NCBI GenBank assembly: GCA_900767025.1
Contig: CAAFXS010000006.1
Span: forward strand, 1-22,361
Source: Clostridia bacterium
GTDB taxonomy: Bacteria; Bacillota; Clostridia; Oscillospirales; Acutalibacteraceae
Direction: 5' to 3'
Length of the DNA: 22,361 nucleotides
A model generated the notes under the pieces. That model saw only the letters and a program-made list of their open reading frames with translations. It searched no databases and was not told where the DNA came from. Shown in pieces: positions 16,196-22,361 of the stretch (positions within the stretch are counted from its first letter, which is position 1; each line of letters opens with the position of its first letter). The position numbers and the translations under genes were made by a program.

Positions 16196-16226
16196 AACGC
16201 CTGCCGTTACAATAACGGCAGGCGTT
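16196..16226. terminator. Bidirectional terminator between the lipoprotein and aldolase genes
   Basis: A perfect 14-bp GC-rich stem (16196-16209 with 16213-16226) with a CAA loop. On the minus strand it is followed by TTTTTTT, making it a strong terminator for the aldolase gene, which ends at 16238. On the plus strand the T run is weak (TTAAAATCATATTTTA) but could still serve the lipoprotein gene. Confidence 0.88.
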
Positions 16227-16237
16227 AAAATCATATT

Positions 16238-17458
16238 TTATTTCTCGTCGATTTTCTTTGAGTATTTTGCAAGATAAACTGTTCTCATAAGGAAGCATTC
16301 TGCCTTAGGAACATAGTGAGCACGGTTAAAGATATCACAATCAATAACAGCCTCACAGCCCTTTTCCATAATAATGTCAAGAGCCTGCATATCGCCCTCG
16401 CTGTTACCTGCAATAAGAGCACCGTTGCCCTCGATAAGAACAGCATTTCTGTTGTCAATTGCATCGGCAATCTCAACTGCGCACTCATCGGTATCGCCGT
16501 TAATCCAGGGGCAATTTTTAACATCAAGTCCAACAATCTGAGCAAAATCGTCAATCATCGGTGTCATACCGTCGCCTGTGCAGGAAACTGCAACAACTGA
16601 CGGATGAACAAGATGCTTAATCATTGTGAAATCTTCTTCAAGATAAATCTGTCTGTGAATTTTTGCACATTTAGGAGCAACACCGTTAATGCCGAGACCT
16701 GTTTCCAAATCAACATCAACCTTTTTACCGCCGTCATATGTAAGGGTAAAGGTGTTACCGCTTCTGATTGAAGAGCCTAAATCACAAACGCTTTCAGGCA
16801 TTTCGCCTGCATCCTTTTTCTTAAGGAAATAAGCTCTTTTGGCGTCCTCGGAATAAACCTTATCCCAGGAGTGACGGAGATAGTTATCCCTGATAACCTT
16901 TTCACAGCACTTTTCAAGAACCTCTGCAACCTCAAATGCACTTTCATAGCTATCGCCAACGCAAAGTGTACCGTGATGCTTAAGCAGAATTGCAGGGCAA
17001 TCGGGATTTGCAACAAGGCATTTTTCAACCTTTTTACGCAGTGAATTTGTTGTTGACATTGCATACTCTGCAACAGGAACAATATCACTGAGAACAGGGC
17101 GAAACTCCTCGTAAACATTTCTGATTTCCATACCTGTGATGCTGACAATGGTAGCAGCCTTCTGGTGAGTATGGATAACAAAGTTAACATCGGGGCGGTG
17201 CTTGTAAGCGTCTGCATGAACGCCCTTTTCCGATGAAGGCTTAATATCGCCCTCGTGTGAGCAGTCCTCAATATTAACTACAACAACCTCCTCCGGAGTA
17301 AGTGTCTCATATGCACGGCCTGAGGGAGTGATAACAAACTGTGTGTCGCTGATTCTTGCGGAAACATTACCCCAGGTACGGGCAATAAGGCCGTTTTCAA
17401 CAAGCTTTTTACCGGCTTCAACTACTAATCTTTTAGCTTCTTCAACTGCGTAAGCCAT
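16238..17458 (-). CDS. Class II aldolase/adducin family protein with two tandem domains
   Basis: A 406-residue protein. Domain one (about 5-215) has a full zinc aldolase site by comparison with fuculose-phosphate aldolase: GNVSAR (30-35) for phosphate, TPSGRAYE (44-51), E77 as catalytic acid/base, HTH with H96 and H98, and HHG with H161. Such enzymes split ketose-1-phosphates into dihydroxyacetone phosphate and an aldehyde, or act as decarboxylases or epimerases. Domain two (about 225-400) follows the same plan, including KIHRQIYL, AVLIEGNGALIAG and EGDMQALDIIMEKG, but has N instead of the second-site histidine and no HxH pair, so it is probably inactive. ATG 17456-17458 has AGGAG seven bases upstream. 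It follows the aminotransferase gene and is probably in the same operon. Confidence 0.85.
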   Translation of the reverse strand: MAYAVEEAKRLVVEAGKKLVENGLIARTWGNVSARISDTQFVITPSGRAYETLTPEEVVVVNIEDCSHEGDIKPSSEKGVHADAYKHRPDVNFVIHTHQKAATIVSITGMEIRNVYEEFRPVLSDIVPVAEYAMSTTNSLRKKVEKCLVANPDCPAILLKHHGTLCVGDSYESAFEVAEVLEKCCEKVIRDNYLRHSWDKVYSEDAKRAYFLKKKDAGEMPESVCDLGSSIRSGNTFTLTYDGGKKVDVDLETGLGINGVAPKCAKIHRQIYLEEDFTMIKHLVHPSVVAVSCTGDGMTPMIDDFAQIVGLDVKNCPWINGDTDECAVEIADAIDNRNAVLIEGNGALIAGNSEGDMQALDIIMEKGCEAVIDCDIFNRAHYVPKAECFLMRTVYLAKYSKKIDEK

Positions 17459-17490
17459 ATATTTTCTCCTTATTATTTTAATGGACTAAA

Positions 17491-17513
17491 GGGAGCAGGA
17501 TTTCCCCGCTCCC
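17491..17513 (-). terminator. Hairpin between the aminotransferase and aldolase genes
   Basis: GGGAGC at 17491 pairs with GCTCCC at 17508-17513, extended by a wobble and two GC pairs. On the minus strand it is followed by only TTTAG. It probably weakens rather than stops transcription into the aldolase gene, or protects the upstream message. Confidence 0.5.
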
Positions 17514-17526
17514 TGAAATTTAATGA

Positions 17527-19011
17527 TTAAGCCTCAACCTGCTCGCACTGAGAAAGAACCTTGTCAAAGCGTCTGATGCACTCGTCAATATCCTCCTCGG
17601 TGTATGCACTTGAGGTGTAAAGACGGGAGCCTGCAAGAGTAACAAGACCCTCAGCCATATAAGCTGCGCCCATATACTGCATCTCTGTCTGACGGATACC
17701 TGTCTGCTTGAGAGTGTTTGGAATTGTCCAAGGCTTCTTCCAGTCAACCTTAAAGTGCATTGTGGCAACTGTATGAAGGTGGCAGATTGAACCAACATTG
17801 TAGCAAACGAAGGGAAGGTCATATTTCTTGATTGACTCGTTGATACCCTTTGTAAGTCTGTCAGCCATCTTACCTGCAACCTGGCAGGCATTTCTCTTTT
17901 CAATTTCACAGATTACTGTGTAGCCTGCACAGCAGGAAATAGGAGTAGCAGCCATTGTACCGCCGCACATTGCCTTATGAATCTTCTTGCCTTCAGACTT
18001 ATCAAGACCGGCACCAAGGTATTTCATAACCTCTTTGTGACCGCCGATACCGCCTGCACCGGGATAACCGCCGGCAATAATCTTACCGAAGATTGTGATA
18101 TCCGGGTCGATACCGTAGTAACCCTGTGCGCCTGAAAGACCGATACGGAAGCCTGTAACAACCTCGTCACTTACTAACAGAGCGCCGTACTTGCGGCAAA
18201 GTGCCTGAACGCCCTTGGGGAAGTCCTTATCAACAGGACGGGTAGCTGATTCAGGACCGCATGGCTCAATGAATACAGCAGCTGTGCCGCCGCGGAACTT
18301 GTTGATAATAAGCTTTTTCTCAAGGCTCTTAAGGTCATTGGGGAAGAATTCCTGTGTGTGCTTGAATACAAACATAGGAACACCGTGGGACTGAAGGTTA
18401 AGAGTACCGGGAACACGCATACCCCAAGCAAGCTGATCTGACCAACCGTGGTAAGCGCCGCCCATTTTGATAATGTTCTTATGACCTGTTGCAAGACGGG
18501 CAACACGAACTGCACACATACAAGCCTCTGTACCTGAACCCAGCATACGGAACATTTCTACTGAAGGAACGCACTCGGAAATCTTCTTTGCAAGCTTGTA
18601 TTCATACGGATGGAAAAGACCTGTTGACGGACCGCAGTCATCAAGAAGCTCCTTAACCTTTTCCTTAACAACATCATCGTTTGAGCCGATGATTGTAGGA
18701 CCGCCTGCCTGAAGGAAATCGAAGTATTCGTTACCGTCGATATCATAGAGCTTGTTGCCCTTTGCCTTTGTCATAACGATGGGGAAGGGATAGTTGAAAG
18801 CAAGGTTGTGCTGAACACCGCCGGGAATAATTTCTCTTGCTTCGGAAATCATTTCCTTTGATTTAGCGCACTTTTTGTTGAAATACTCTTCCTCATATTT
18901 TTTAAGAGCATTTCTATTGATAGAATAAATTGGTTTTTTGATGAGCGCATCAAGCTGAGCAGTGATAAGCGCAGCATCGGGATACTCTGAAATAGCGAAT
19001 CTTGTATCCAT
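17527..19011 (-). CDS. Class III PLP aminotransferase (glutamate-1-semialdehyde aminomutase-like)
   Basis: A 494-residue protein. After an N-terminal extension of about 55 residues, EAREIIPGGVQHNLAF (58-73) starts the fold shared with HemL-type aminotransferases. Other motifs: LYDIDGNEYFDF (88-99), GSGTEACMCAVRVAR (158-172) for the cofactor phosphate, GAYHGW (185-190), FIEP (247-250), SDEVVTGFR with D282 (cofactor ring), and FGKIIAGGYP with lysine 310 for pyridoxal phosphate. It is longer than HemL (about 430) and not next to haem genes, so it more likely moves an amino group on a small amine or amino sugar-like compound in the local pathway. GGGGG lies upstream of ATG 19009-19011, after a leader with two operators. 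The substrate is unknown. Confidence 0.88.
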   Translation of the reverse strand: MDTRFAISEYPDAALITAQLDALIKKPIYSINRNALKKYEEEYFNKKCAKSKEMISEAREIIPGGVQHNLAFNYPFPIVMTKAKGNKLYDIDGNEYFDFLQAGGPTIIGSNDDVVKEKVKELLDDCGPSTGLFHPYEYKLAKKISECVPSVEMFRMLGSGTEACMCAVRVARLATGHKNIIKMGGAYHGWSDQLAWGMRVPGTLNLQSHGVPMFVFKHTQEFFPNDLKSLEKKLIINKFRGGTAAVFIEPCGPESATRPVDKDFPKGVQALCRKYGALLVSDEVVTGFRIGLSGAQGYYGIDPDITIFGKIIAGGYPGAGGIGGHKEVMKYLGAGLDKSEGKKIHKAMCGGTMAATPISCCAGYTVICEIEKRNACQVAGKMADRLTKGINESIKKYDLPFVCYNVGSICHLHTVATMHFKVDWKKPWTIPNTLKQTGIRQTEMQYMGAAYMAEGLVTLAGSRLYTSSAYTEEDIDECIRRFDKVLSQCEQVEA

Positions 19012-19042
19012 TTGACAAATCCCCCTAAAAATTTATTTTGTA

Positions 19043-19082
19043 TGAGCGGCCGCTCACTCTTTGGGCGTGAGTAACGGCTCAC
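19043..19082. promoter_or_regulatory. Two TGAG-N6-CTCA operators, likely TetR binding sites
   Basis: TGAGCGGCCGCTCA at 19043-19056 is a perfect palindrome. TGAGTAACGGCTCA at 19068-19081 shares 10 of 14 bases with it; one further pair on each side gives GTGAG-N6-CTCAC. Their centres are 25 bases apart. They lie between the aminotransferase promoter and its ribosome binding site, where a bound repressor would block transcription. The adjacent TetR gene is the natural candidate to bind them. Confidence 0.7.
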
Positions 19083-19097
19083 TGAATTTACAATTTA

Positions 19098-19125
19098 AGT
19101 ATATCACTTTTTAAAGATTTGTCAA
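19098..19125 (-). promoter_or_regulatory. SigA-type promoter of the aminotransferase-aldolase operon
   Basis: On the minus strand, a consensus TTGACA (19120-19125), 16 bases, then TATACT (19098-19103). Transcription would start near 19091, so both operators lie within the first 50 bases of the transcript. Confidence 0.75.
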
Positions 19126-19155
19126 ATACTTTTGTGTTAAATTTTGTTATATTTA

Positions 19156-19184
19156 TTGCAAATTATTTTGATTAATGTTAAGAT
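19156..19184 (+). promoter_or_regulatory. Possible promoter of the tetR-kinase operon
   Basis: TTGCAA (19156-19161), 17 bases, then TAAGAT (19179-19184). It is back to back with the aminotransferase promoter. A second choice is TTGATT (19168-19173) with AATATT (19191-19196), which would start transcription close to the ATG of the small leader frame at 19205. Confidence 0.35.
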
Positions 19185-19204
19185 ACTATTAATATTTAGT
19201 GTAA

Positions 19205-19276
19205 ATGCAAGGGGGATTTGTAGACTGTGCACAAATTGTAATCAGCCTTTTTGTGCAACGATACAAAATTTGTTAA
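19205..19276 (+). CDS. Possible 23-residue leader peptide before tetR
   Basis: A short frame starts at ATG 19205 and stops at TAA 19274-19276, one base before the ATG of tetR. The peptide begins MQGGFVDC and ends YKIC. The tetR ATG has no ribosome binding site of its own, so translation could be passed on from this frame. The leader ATG also has no clear binding site; GGGGG lies just inside it. It could be a real coupling peptide or a chance frame. Confidence 0.3.
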   Translation: MQGGFVDCAQIVISLFVQRYKIC

Positions 19277-19277
19277 A

Positions 19278-19943
19278 ATGGACAAAAAACAGTATTACAA
19301 GGACGCATTTTCACGCATTGACGATGAAAAGAAAAATAAAATTCTTGAGGTGGGAATTGAAGAATTCTCCGCCAACGGCTATGAAAACGCCAACATAAAC
19401 ATAATTGCAAAAAAAGCAGGTATATCAATCGGGCTGATGTATAAATACTTTGCCACCAAAGAGGACTTGTTTATGACCTGCCTTAAAAGAGGTATGGACA
19501 TTCTTGAAAAGGCACTTTACGATATTATGATAAGCGACGACAAGCTGCTTGTTAAGGCGGAAAAGCTTATCAGAACAATCTGTATGCACTCAAAAAGGCA
19601 CTCTAACTACATTAAAATGTATAACGAAATCTGTGCGGAAAAGGGTTCTGCTGAAAAAATCAGAACAATGGCTGATGAAATTGAAAGCAAGCGCAGCTCA
19701 ATATACATTTCAACAATAGAGAAAGCCCTTGCAAACGACGAGGTAAGAGCTGATCTTGACCCGGGGCTTTTTGCCTATTTCCTTGATAATCTGCTGACAA
19801 CCCTTCAGTTTTCATACACCTGTGATTATTACAGGGAAAAGCTTAAAATCTACACCGGTATTGATGTTAACGAAAGCAGTGAGGAGCAGATTATAATCCA
19901 GCTTTTGAAATTTATTGAATCTGCATTTTCATTCGGTAAATAA
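19278..19943 (+). CDS. TetR/AcrR-family transcriptional regulator
   Basis: The start at ATG 19278 gives 221 residues; a TTG at 19251 in the same frame is possible but has no ribosome binding site. Residues about 17-64 (KKNKILEVGIEEFSANGYENANINIIAKKAGISIGLMYKYFATKEDLF) are the standard TetR DNA-binding domain, including the recognition helix and the YKYF..KE.LF ending. The helical rest is a ligand-binding and dimer domain of unknown effector. It lies divergent to the aminotransferase-aldolase operon and 29 bases before the kinase gene. It probably represses both directions through the palindromes at 19043-19082 until a pathway compound binds. Confidence 0.9.
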   Translation: MDKKQYYKDAFSRIDDEKKNKILEVGIEEFSANGYENANINIIAKKAGISIGLMYKYFATKEDLFMTCLKRGMDILEKALYDIMISDDKLLVKAEKLIRTICMHSKRHSNYIKMYNEICAEKGSAEKIRTMADEIESKRSSIYISTIEKALANDEVRADLDPGLFAYFLDNLLTTLQFSYTCDYYREKLKIYTGIDVNESSEEQIIIQLLKFIESAFSFGK

Positions 19944-19958
19944 ACAGAACTGTCTGTT
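19943..19958. promoter_or_regulatory. Small inverted repeat before the kinase ribosome binding site
   Basis: AACAGA and TCTGTT flank ACTG, starting at the last base of the tetR stop codon and ending just before AGGAGG (19959-19964). It could be a weak hairpin that affects kinase translation or an operator. It differs from the TGAG-N6-CTCA sites. Confidence 0.35.
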
Positions 19959-19972
19959 AGGAGGATATACTT

Positions 19973-21586
19973 ATGAGCAAATATGTAATTACCTATGATA
20001 TCGGCACAACCGGTATTAAAACCTGCCTTATTGAGATTGACGAAAAAATGACCATTTTGGCGTCATCAACAGCAGGCTACAACCTTTATGTTGACGAGGA
20101 AACAGGCGTTAAGGGCGGTGCCGAGCAGGACGCTGATGAATGGTGGGAGGCTATGTGTACTACCACAAAAACCGTTTTTGAAAAAATGCCGTCTGTTTCA
20201 AGGGAGCAGGTTGAGGGTATCAGCTTCTGCTCTGCAATGCAGGGACTTGTTCTTGTTGACCGTGACGGAAACTGCATCCGCCGTCCTATGACATATATGG
20301 ACCAAAGAGCAAGGGAAGAACTGAAAAAAGGCATTGCCTACGGTGTTCAGATTGCCGGAGCCGAGGTAACAAAGCTTTTAAAATACCTAAGGTACACAGG
20401 TGCAGTATCCTCCTCTGTTAAAGACCCTATCTGGAAATACAAATGGGTTGAGGCTCACGAGCCTGAAAACTACAAGAAAATTTACAAATGGCTTGATATT
20501 AAAGAATACCTTATTTGCCGTGCCAGCGGTGAGTTTGTTATGACTCAGGACTCTGCCTTTGCAACACTGCTCTATGACACAAGAAAGGGTCACGAGGGCT
20601 GGTGCAAGCCTATATGTGATATGGTTGGCGTTAATATCAATCACCTGCCCCCTATCAAAAAATGTACCGACAAGGTTGGTGAGGTAACCGAAAAGGCTGC
20701 CGAGGAGCTTGGACTTGCACCGGGCACTGCCGTTTACGGCGGCGGCGGTGACGCATCCCTTATCGGTGTTGGTGCAGGTGCAGTTGAAATCGGCGACACT
20801 CATATTTATTCAGGTACATCGGGCTGGGTAGGAACTGTTTGTGAAAAGCAGACCGTTGACGCAGGCGCTATGATGGCAGCAATTGTGGGTGCTAACCCTG
20901 AATCCTATAACTATTTCGGCGAGCTTGAAACCTCCAACAAATGCGTAAGCTGGGTTAAGGACCACCTTGCACTTGATGAAATCGGTGTTTTCCTTAAGCA
21001 GTACGGTGACGCCTCCGACAGTCTTGAGCAGGTTGAAATCAACCTTTATGATTATCTTGAAGAGGTTATCGACTCTATTCCCGCAGGCTCCAACGGTGTT
21101 ATTTTCACTCCTTGGCTTCACGGCAACCGCTGTCCCTTTGAGGACCCCAACGCCGCAGGTATGTTCTTTAACATCCGCCTTGACACAGGAAAAACCGAGC
21201 TTATCCGCTCTGTTGTTGAGGGCATAGGCTTCCATATGAGATGGATGCTTGAAAGGCAGGAGAATAAGGTTAAAACATCTTCGTCAATCCGTTTCTGCGG
21301 AGGCGGTGCACTGGGTGAAACCACCTGCCAGACACTTGCAGACATTCTCCAGCGTGATATTGTTGTTGTTGAATCACCCCAGAACATCGGTGCAGTTGGT
21401 GCAGCAGCCTGCATTGCAGTGGGTATGGGCATAATTCCAAAAATGACCGATGTTAAAAAGCTCATACCTATTAAGACTACATATCATCCCAACAAGGCAA
21501 ACAAAGCGGTTTATGATAAGAATTTCAAGGTTTTCCAAAATCTTTACAAATGCAACAAGGAAAACTTTGCAATTTTAAACGGATAA
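19973..21586 (+). CDS. FGGY-family carbohydrate kinase, xylulokinase-like
   Basis: A 537-residue cytoplasmic kinase with the two-domain FGGY fold. Residues 9-18 (DIGTTGIKTC) form the first phosphate-binding loop. AMQG and the following RRPMTYMDQRA (103-113) line the sugar site. GGGGDASLIGVGAGAV (256-271) contains the likely catalytic base D260, and SGTSGW (280-285) is the second phosphate loop. FCGGGALGETTCQTLADILQRDI near the C-terminus is the adenosine region. Length and motifs are close to xylulokinases, but substrate specificity in this family varies between pentuloses, polyols and others. AGGAGG lies eight bases before ATG 19973. It shares a transcript with tetR, and it probably supplies the phosphorylated substrate of the aldolase. 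Confidence 0.9.
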   Translation: MSKYVITYDIGTTGIKTCLIEIDEKMTILASSTAGYNLYVDEETGVKGGAEQDADEWWEAMCTTTKTVFEKMPSVSREQVEGISFCSAMQGLVLVDRDGNCIRRPMTYMDQRAREELKKGIAYGVQIAGAEVTKLLKYLRYTGAVSSSVKDPIWKYKWVEAHEPENYKKIYKWLDIKEYLICRASGEFVMTQDSAFATLLYDTRKGHEGWCKPICDMVGVNINHLPPIKKCTDKVGEVTEKAAEELGLAPGTAVYGGGGDASLIGVGAGAVEIGDTHIYSGTSGWVGTVCEKQTVDAGAMMAAIVGANPESYNYFGELETSNKCVSWVKDHLALDEIGVFLKQYGDASDSLEQVEINLYDYLEEVIDSIPAGSNGVIFTPWLHGNRCPFEDPNAAGMFFNIRLDTGKTELIRSVVEGIGFHMRWMLERQENKVKTSSSIRFCGGGALGETTCQTLADILQRDIVVVESPQNIGAVGAAACIAVGMGIIPKMTDVKKLIPIKTTYHPNKANKAVYDKNFKVFQNLYKCNKENFAILNG

Positions 21587-21616
21587 TATAATATAGTCCT
21601 TTAAGGAAGTGAAAAA

Positions 21617-22207
21617 ATGGAATTTCTGAAACGGATTAAAAAGTTTTCATTGGCTACTATTGCCGTATCTGCCGTGGCAGGCTTACTGTTTTTAATTTTC
21701 CCTGCACAGTGCATTAAATACATTTCCCTTGCATTAGGTATTTCACTTATTGCCATAGGAGTTATTGCGGTGATTGGCTATTTTGCAGACAGGTCATCGG
21801 CTTTTTCCCTTGTGTTAGGCATTGTTGTGCTGATAACAGGCATTGTGGTCTGTGCAAAATATAAAGCAATTATTTCACTGATTGTGGTTATTTTCGGAAT
21901 ATTTATTTTGATAACGGGACTTGTTGATTTCGCAACAAGCATAAAAGCTATAGCAGCCCTTGGTATTTCAGGATGGTTTACTCTTGCACTTTCTGTTGTA
22001 ACCTCTGTGTTCGGAATAATCGCAATAACCAAGTCAGCACAGCTGACGGAAACGGTTGTTCAGTTTATCGGCGCATCACTGCTGATATATGCGGTGCTTG
22101 ATTTGATATCCTTCTTCCAGGTTAAATCAATCGCCAACAGAATAAAGCAGGCGGCGGAAAGCAACGGTGAAATCGAAACCGACGCAACAATAGTTGATGA
22201 CGAATAA
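21617..22207 (+). CDS. DUF308 (HdeD-like) membrane protein
   Basis: A 196-residue protein with six hydrophobic helices at about 12-30, 34-55, 62-82, 86-107, 117-138 and 148-168. Helix pairs have the repeated G-I-x-L-I-x-G pattern of DUF308 proteins (ALGISLIAIGVIAVIGY, VIFGIFILITGLVDFA). A basic N-terminus (LKRIKK) and an acidic soluble C-terminus (ESNGEIETDATIVDDE) are present. AAGGAAG precedes ATG 21617. It follows the kinase after 30 bases and may be co-transcribed, although a role in the sugar or amine pathway is not evident. DUF308 proteins are linked to stress in some bacteria, but their molecular function is not settled. It does not resemble a transporter. Confidence 0.85.
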   Translation: MEFLKRIKKFSLATIAVSAVAGLLFLIFPAQCIKYISLALGISLIAIGVIAVIGYFADRSSAFSLVLGIVVLITGIVVCAKYKAIISLIVVIFGIFILITGLVDFATSIKAIAALGISGWFTLALSVVTSVFGIIAITKSAQLTETVVQFIGASLLIYAVLDLISFFQVKSIANRIKQAAESNGEIETDATIVDDE

Positions 22208-22218
22208 TGTAACACCAA

Positions 22219-22249
22219 AAAATCCCTGTGACAAAGTCACGGGGATTTT
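22219..22249 (+). terminator. Terminator after the DUF308 gene
   Basis: AAAATCCCTGTGAC (22219-22232) pairs with GTCACGGGGATTTT (22236-22249), 14 pairs with one wobble, across an AAA loop. It starts 12 bases past the stop codon. The T run is part of the stem, and TTTT then ends in CAGC, so the hairpin is strong but the tail short. Confidence 0.75.
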
Positions 22250-22291
22250 CAGCGTGTAGAAAAAGTCCAAATAACAGATTTCTACACGCTG
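22250..22291. repeat. 13-bp inverted repeat (CAGCGTGTAGAAA) with a 16-base loop
   Basis: CAGCGTGTAGAAA at 22250-22262 and its exact reverse complement at 22279-22291 abut the DUF308 terminator. Two bases further, at 22294-22309, is a copy of the 16-bp AGACTTYGAKAAATGG motif found at the spoVAD break point. Beyond it, to 22361, no gene can be supported. It may be the edge of a mobile or repetitive element that continues past the window. Confidence 0.7.
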
Positions 22292-22361
22292 GCAGACTTC
22301 GAGAAATGGAACTGAATTTCGTTTTCTTGCGATAATTGCTGTACGATGGTACCGCTTTATC

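Noticed and set aside
19251..19279. TTGTGC-17-TAAAAT promoter-like pair
   Set aside because: Transcription would start inside tetR with no usable start codon after it, so it is unlikely to drive that gene.
22293..22361. Open frame running off the right edge
   Set aside because: It is only about 23 codons, has no start or ribosome binding site and matches no family I recognise.
1..22361. tRNA or rRNA genes and known riboswitches
   Set aside because: I looked in all intergenic regions and saw no cloverleaf, rRNA-like sequence or recognisable riboswitch; all intergenic gaps are below 300 bases.

Overview
The window looks like chromosomal DNA of a Gram-positive, endospore-forming gut Clostridium relative, most likely Ruminococcaceae/Oscillospiraceae-like. 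The evidence is the low GC content, strong GGAGG ribosome binding sites, the sporulation and germination genes (spoVAD, ypeB), intracellular glycogen enzymes, a DUF5050 protein, and a trace of a dockerin-like tail at the left edge. This placement rests on family recall, not on a database search.

Positions 1-4281 are an eroded mobile-element segment. It holds the 3' end of a secreted-type protein, an orphan NadS/HigA-type XRE regulator with no toxin partner, a winged-helix protein resembling replication-relaxation proteins, a DUF6100-like protein, a Fic protein with a C-terminal winged helix, and a TnpV-family protein. A decayed partial copy of one gene's 3' end lies at 191-259. The island meets the chromosome at 4282, where spoVAD is cut off after about two thirds of its length.

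Positions 4970-14321 (all minus strand) contain two metabolic groups. proB-proA-DUF5050-flippase form a tight operon reading leftwards. It is followed by glgP, which has its own near-consensus promoter, and a GH13 alpha-glucan hydrolase; these two probably work together in mobilising glycogen. glgP carries an unusual lysine/alanine-rich tail of about 55 residues. ypeB and a small Thr/Asn-rich lipoprotein read divergently from proB.

Positions 16238-22207 hold the most system-like part: a divergent catabolic-looking locus. On the minus strand are a class III (GSA-like) aminotransferase and a two-domain class II aldolase. On the plus strand are a TetR regulator, an FGGY sugar kinase and a DUF308 membrane protein. 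Two TGAG-N6-CTCA operators lie in the 5' leader of the aminotransferase transcript. The combination of transamination, phosphorylation and aldol cleavage suggests breakdown of an aminated polyol or sugar-like compound. The substrate cannot be read from the sequence. The window ends in a long hairpin and one copy of a 16-bp motif that also forms the inverted repeat at the spoVAD break point.
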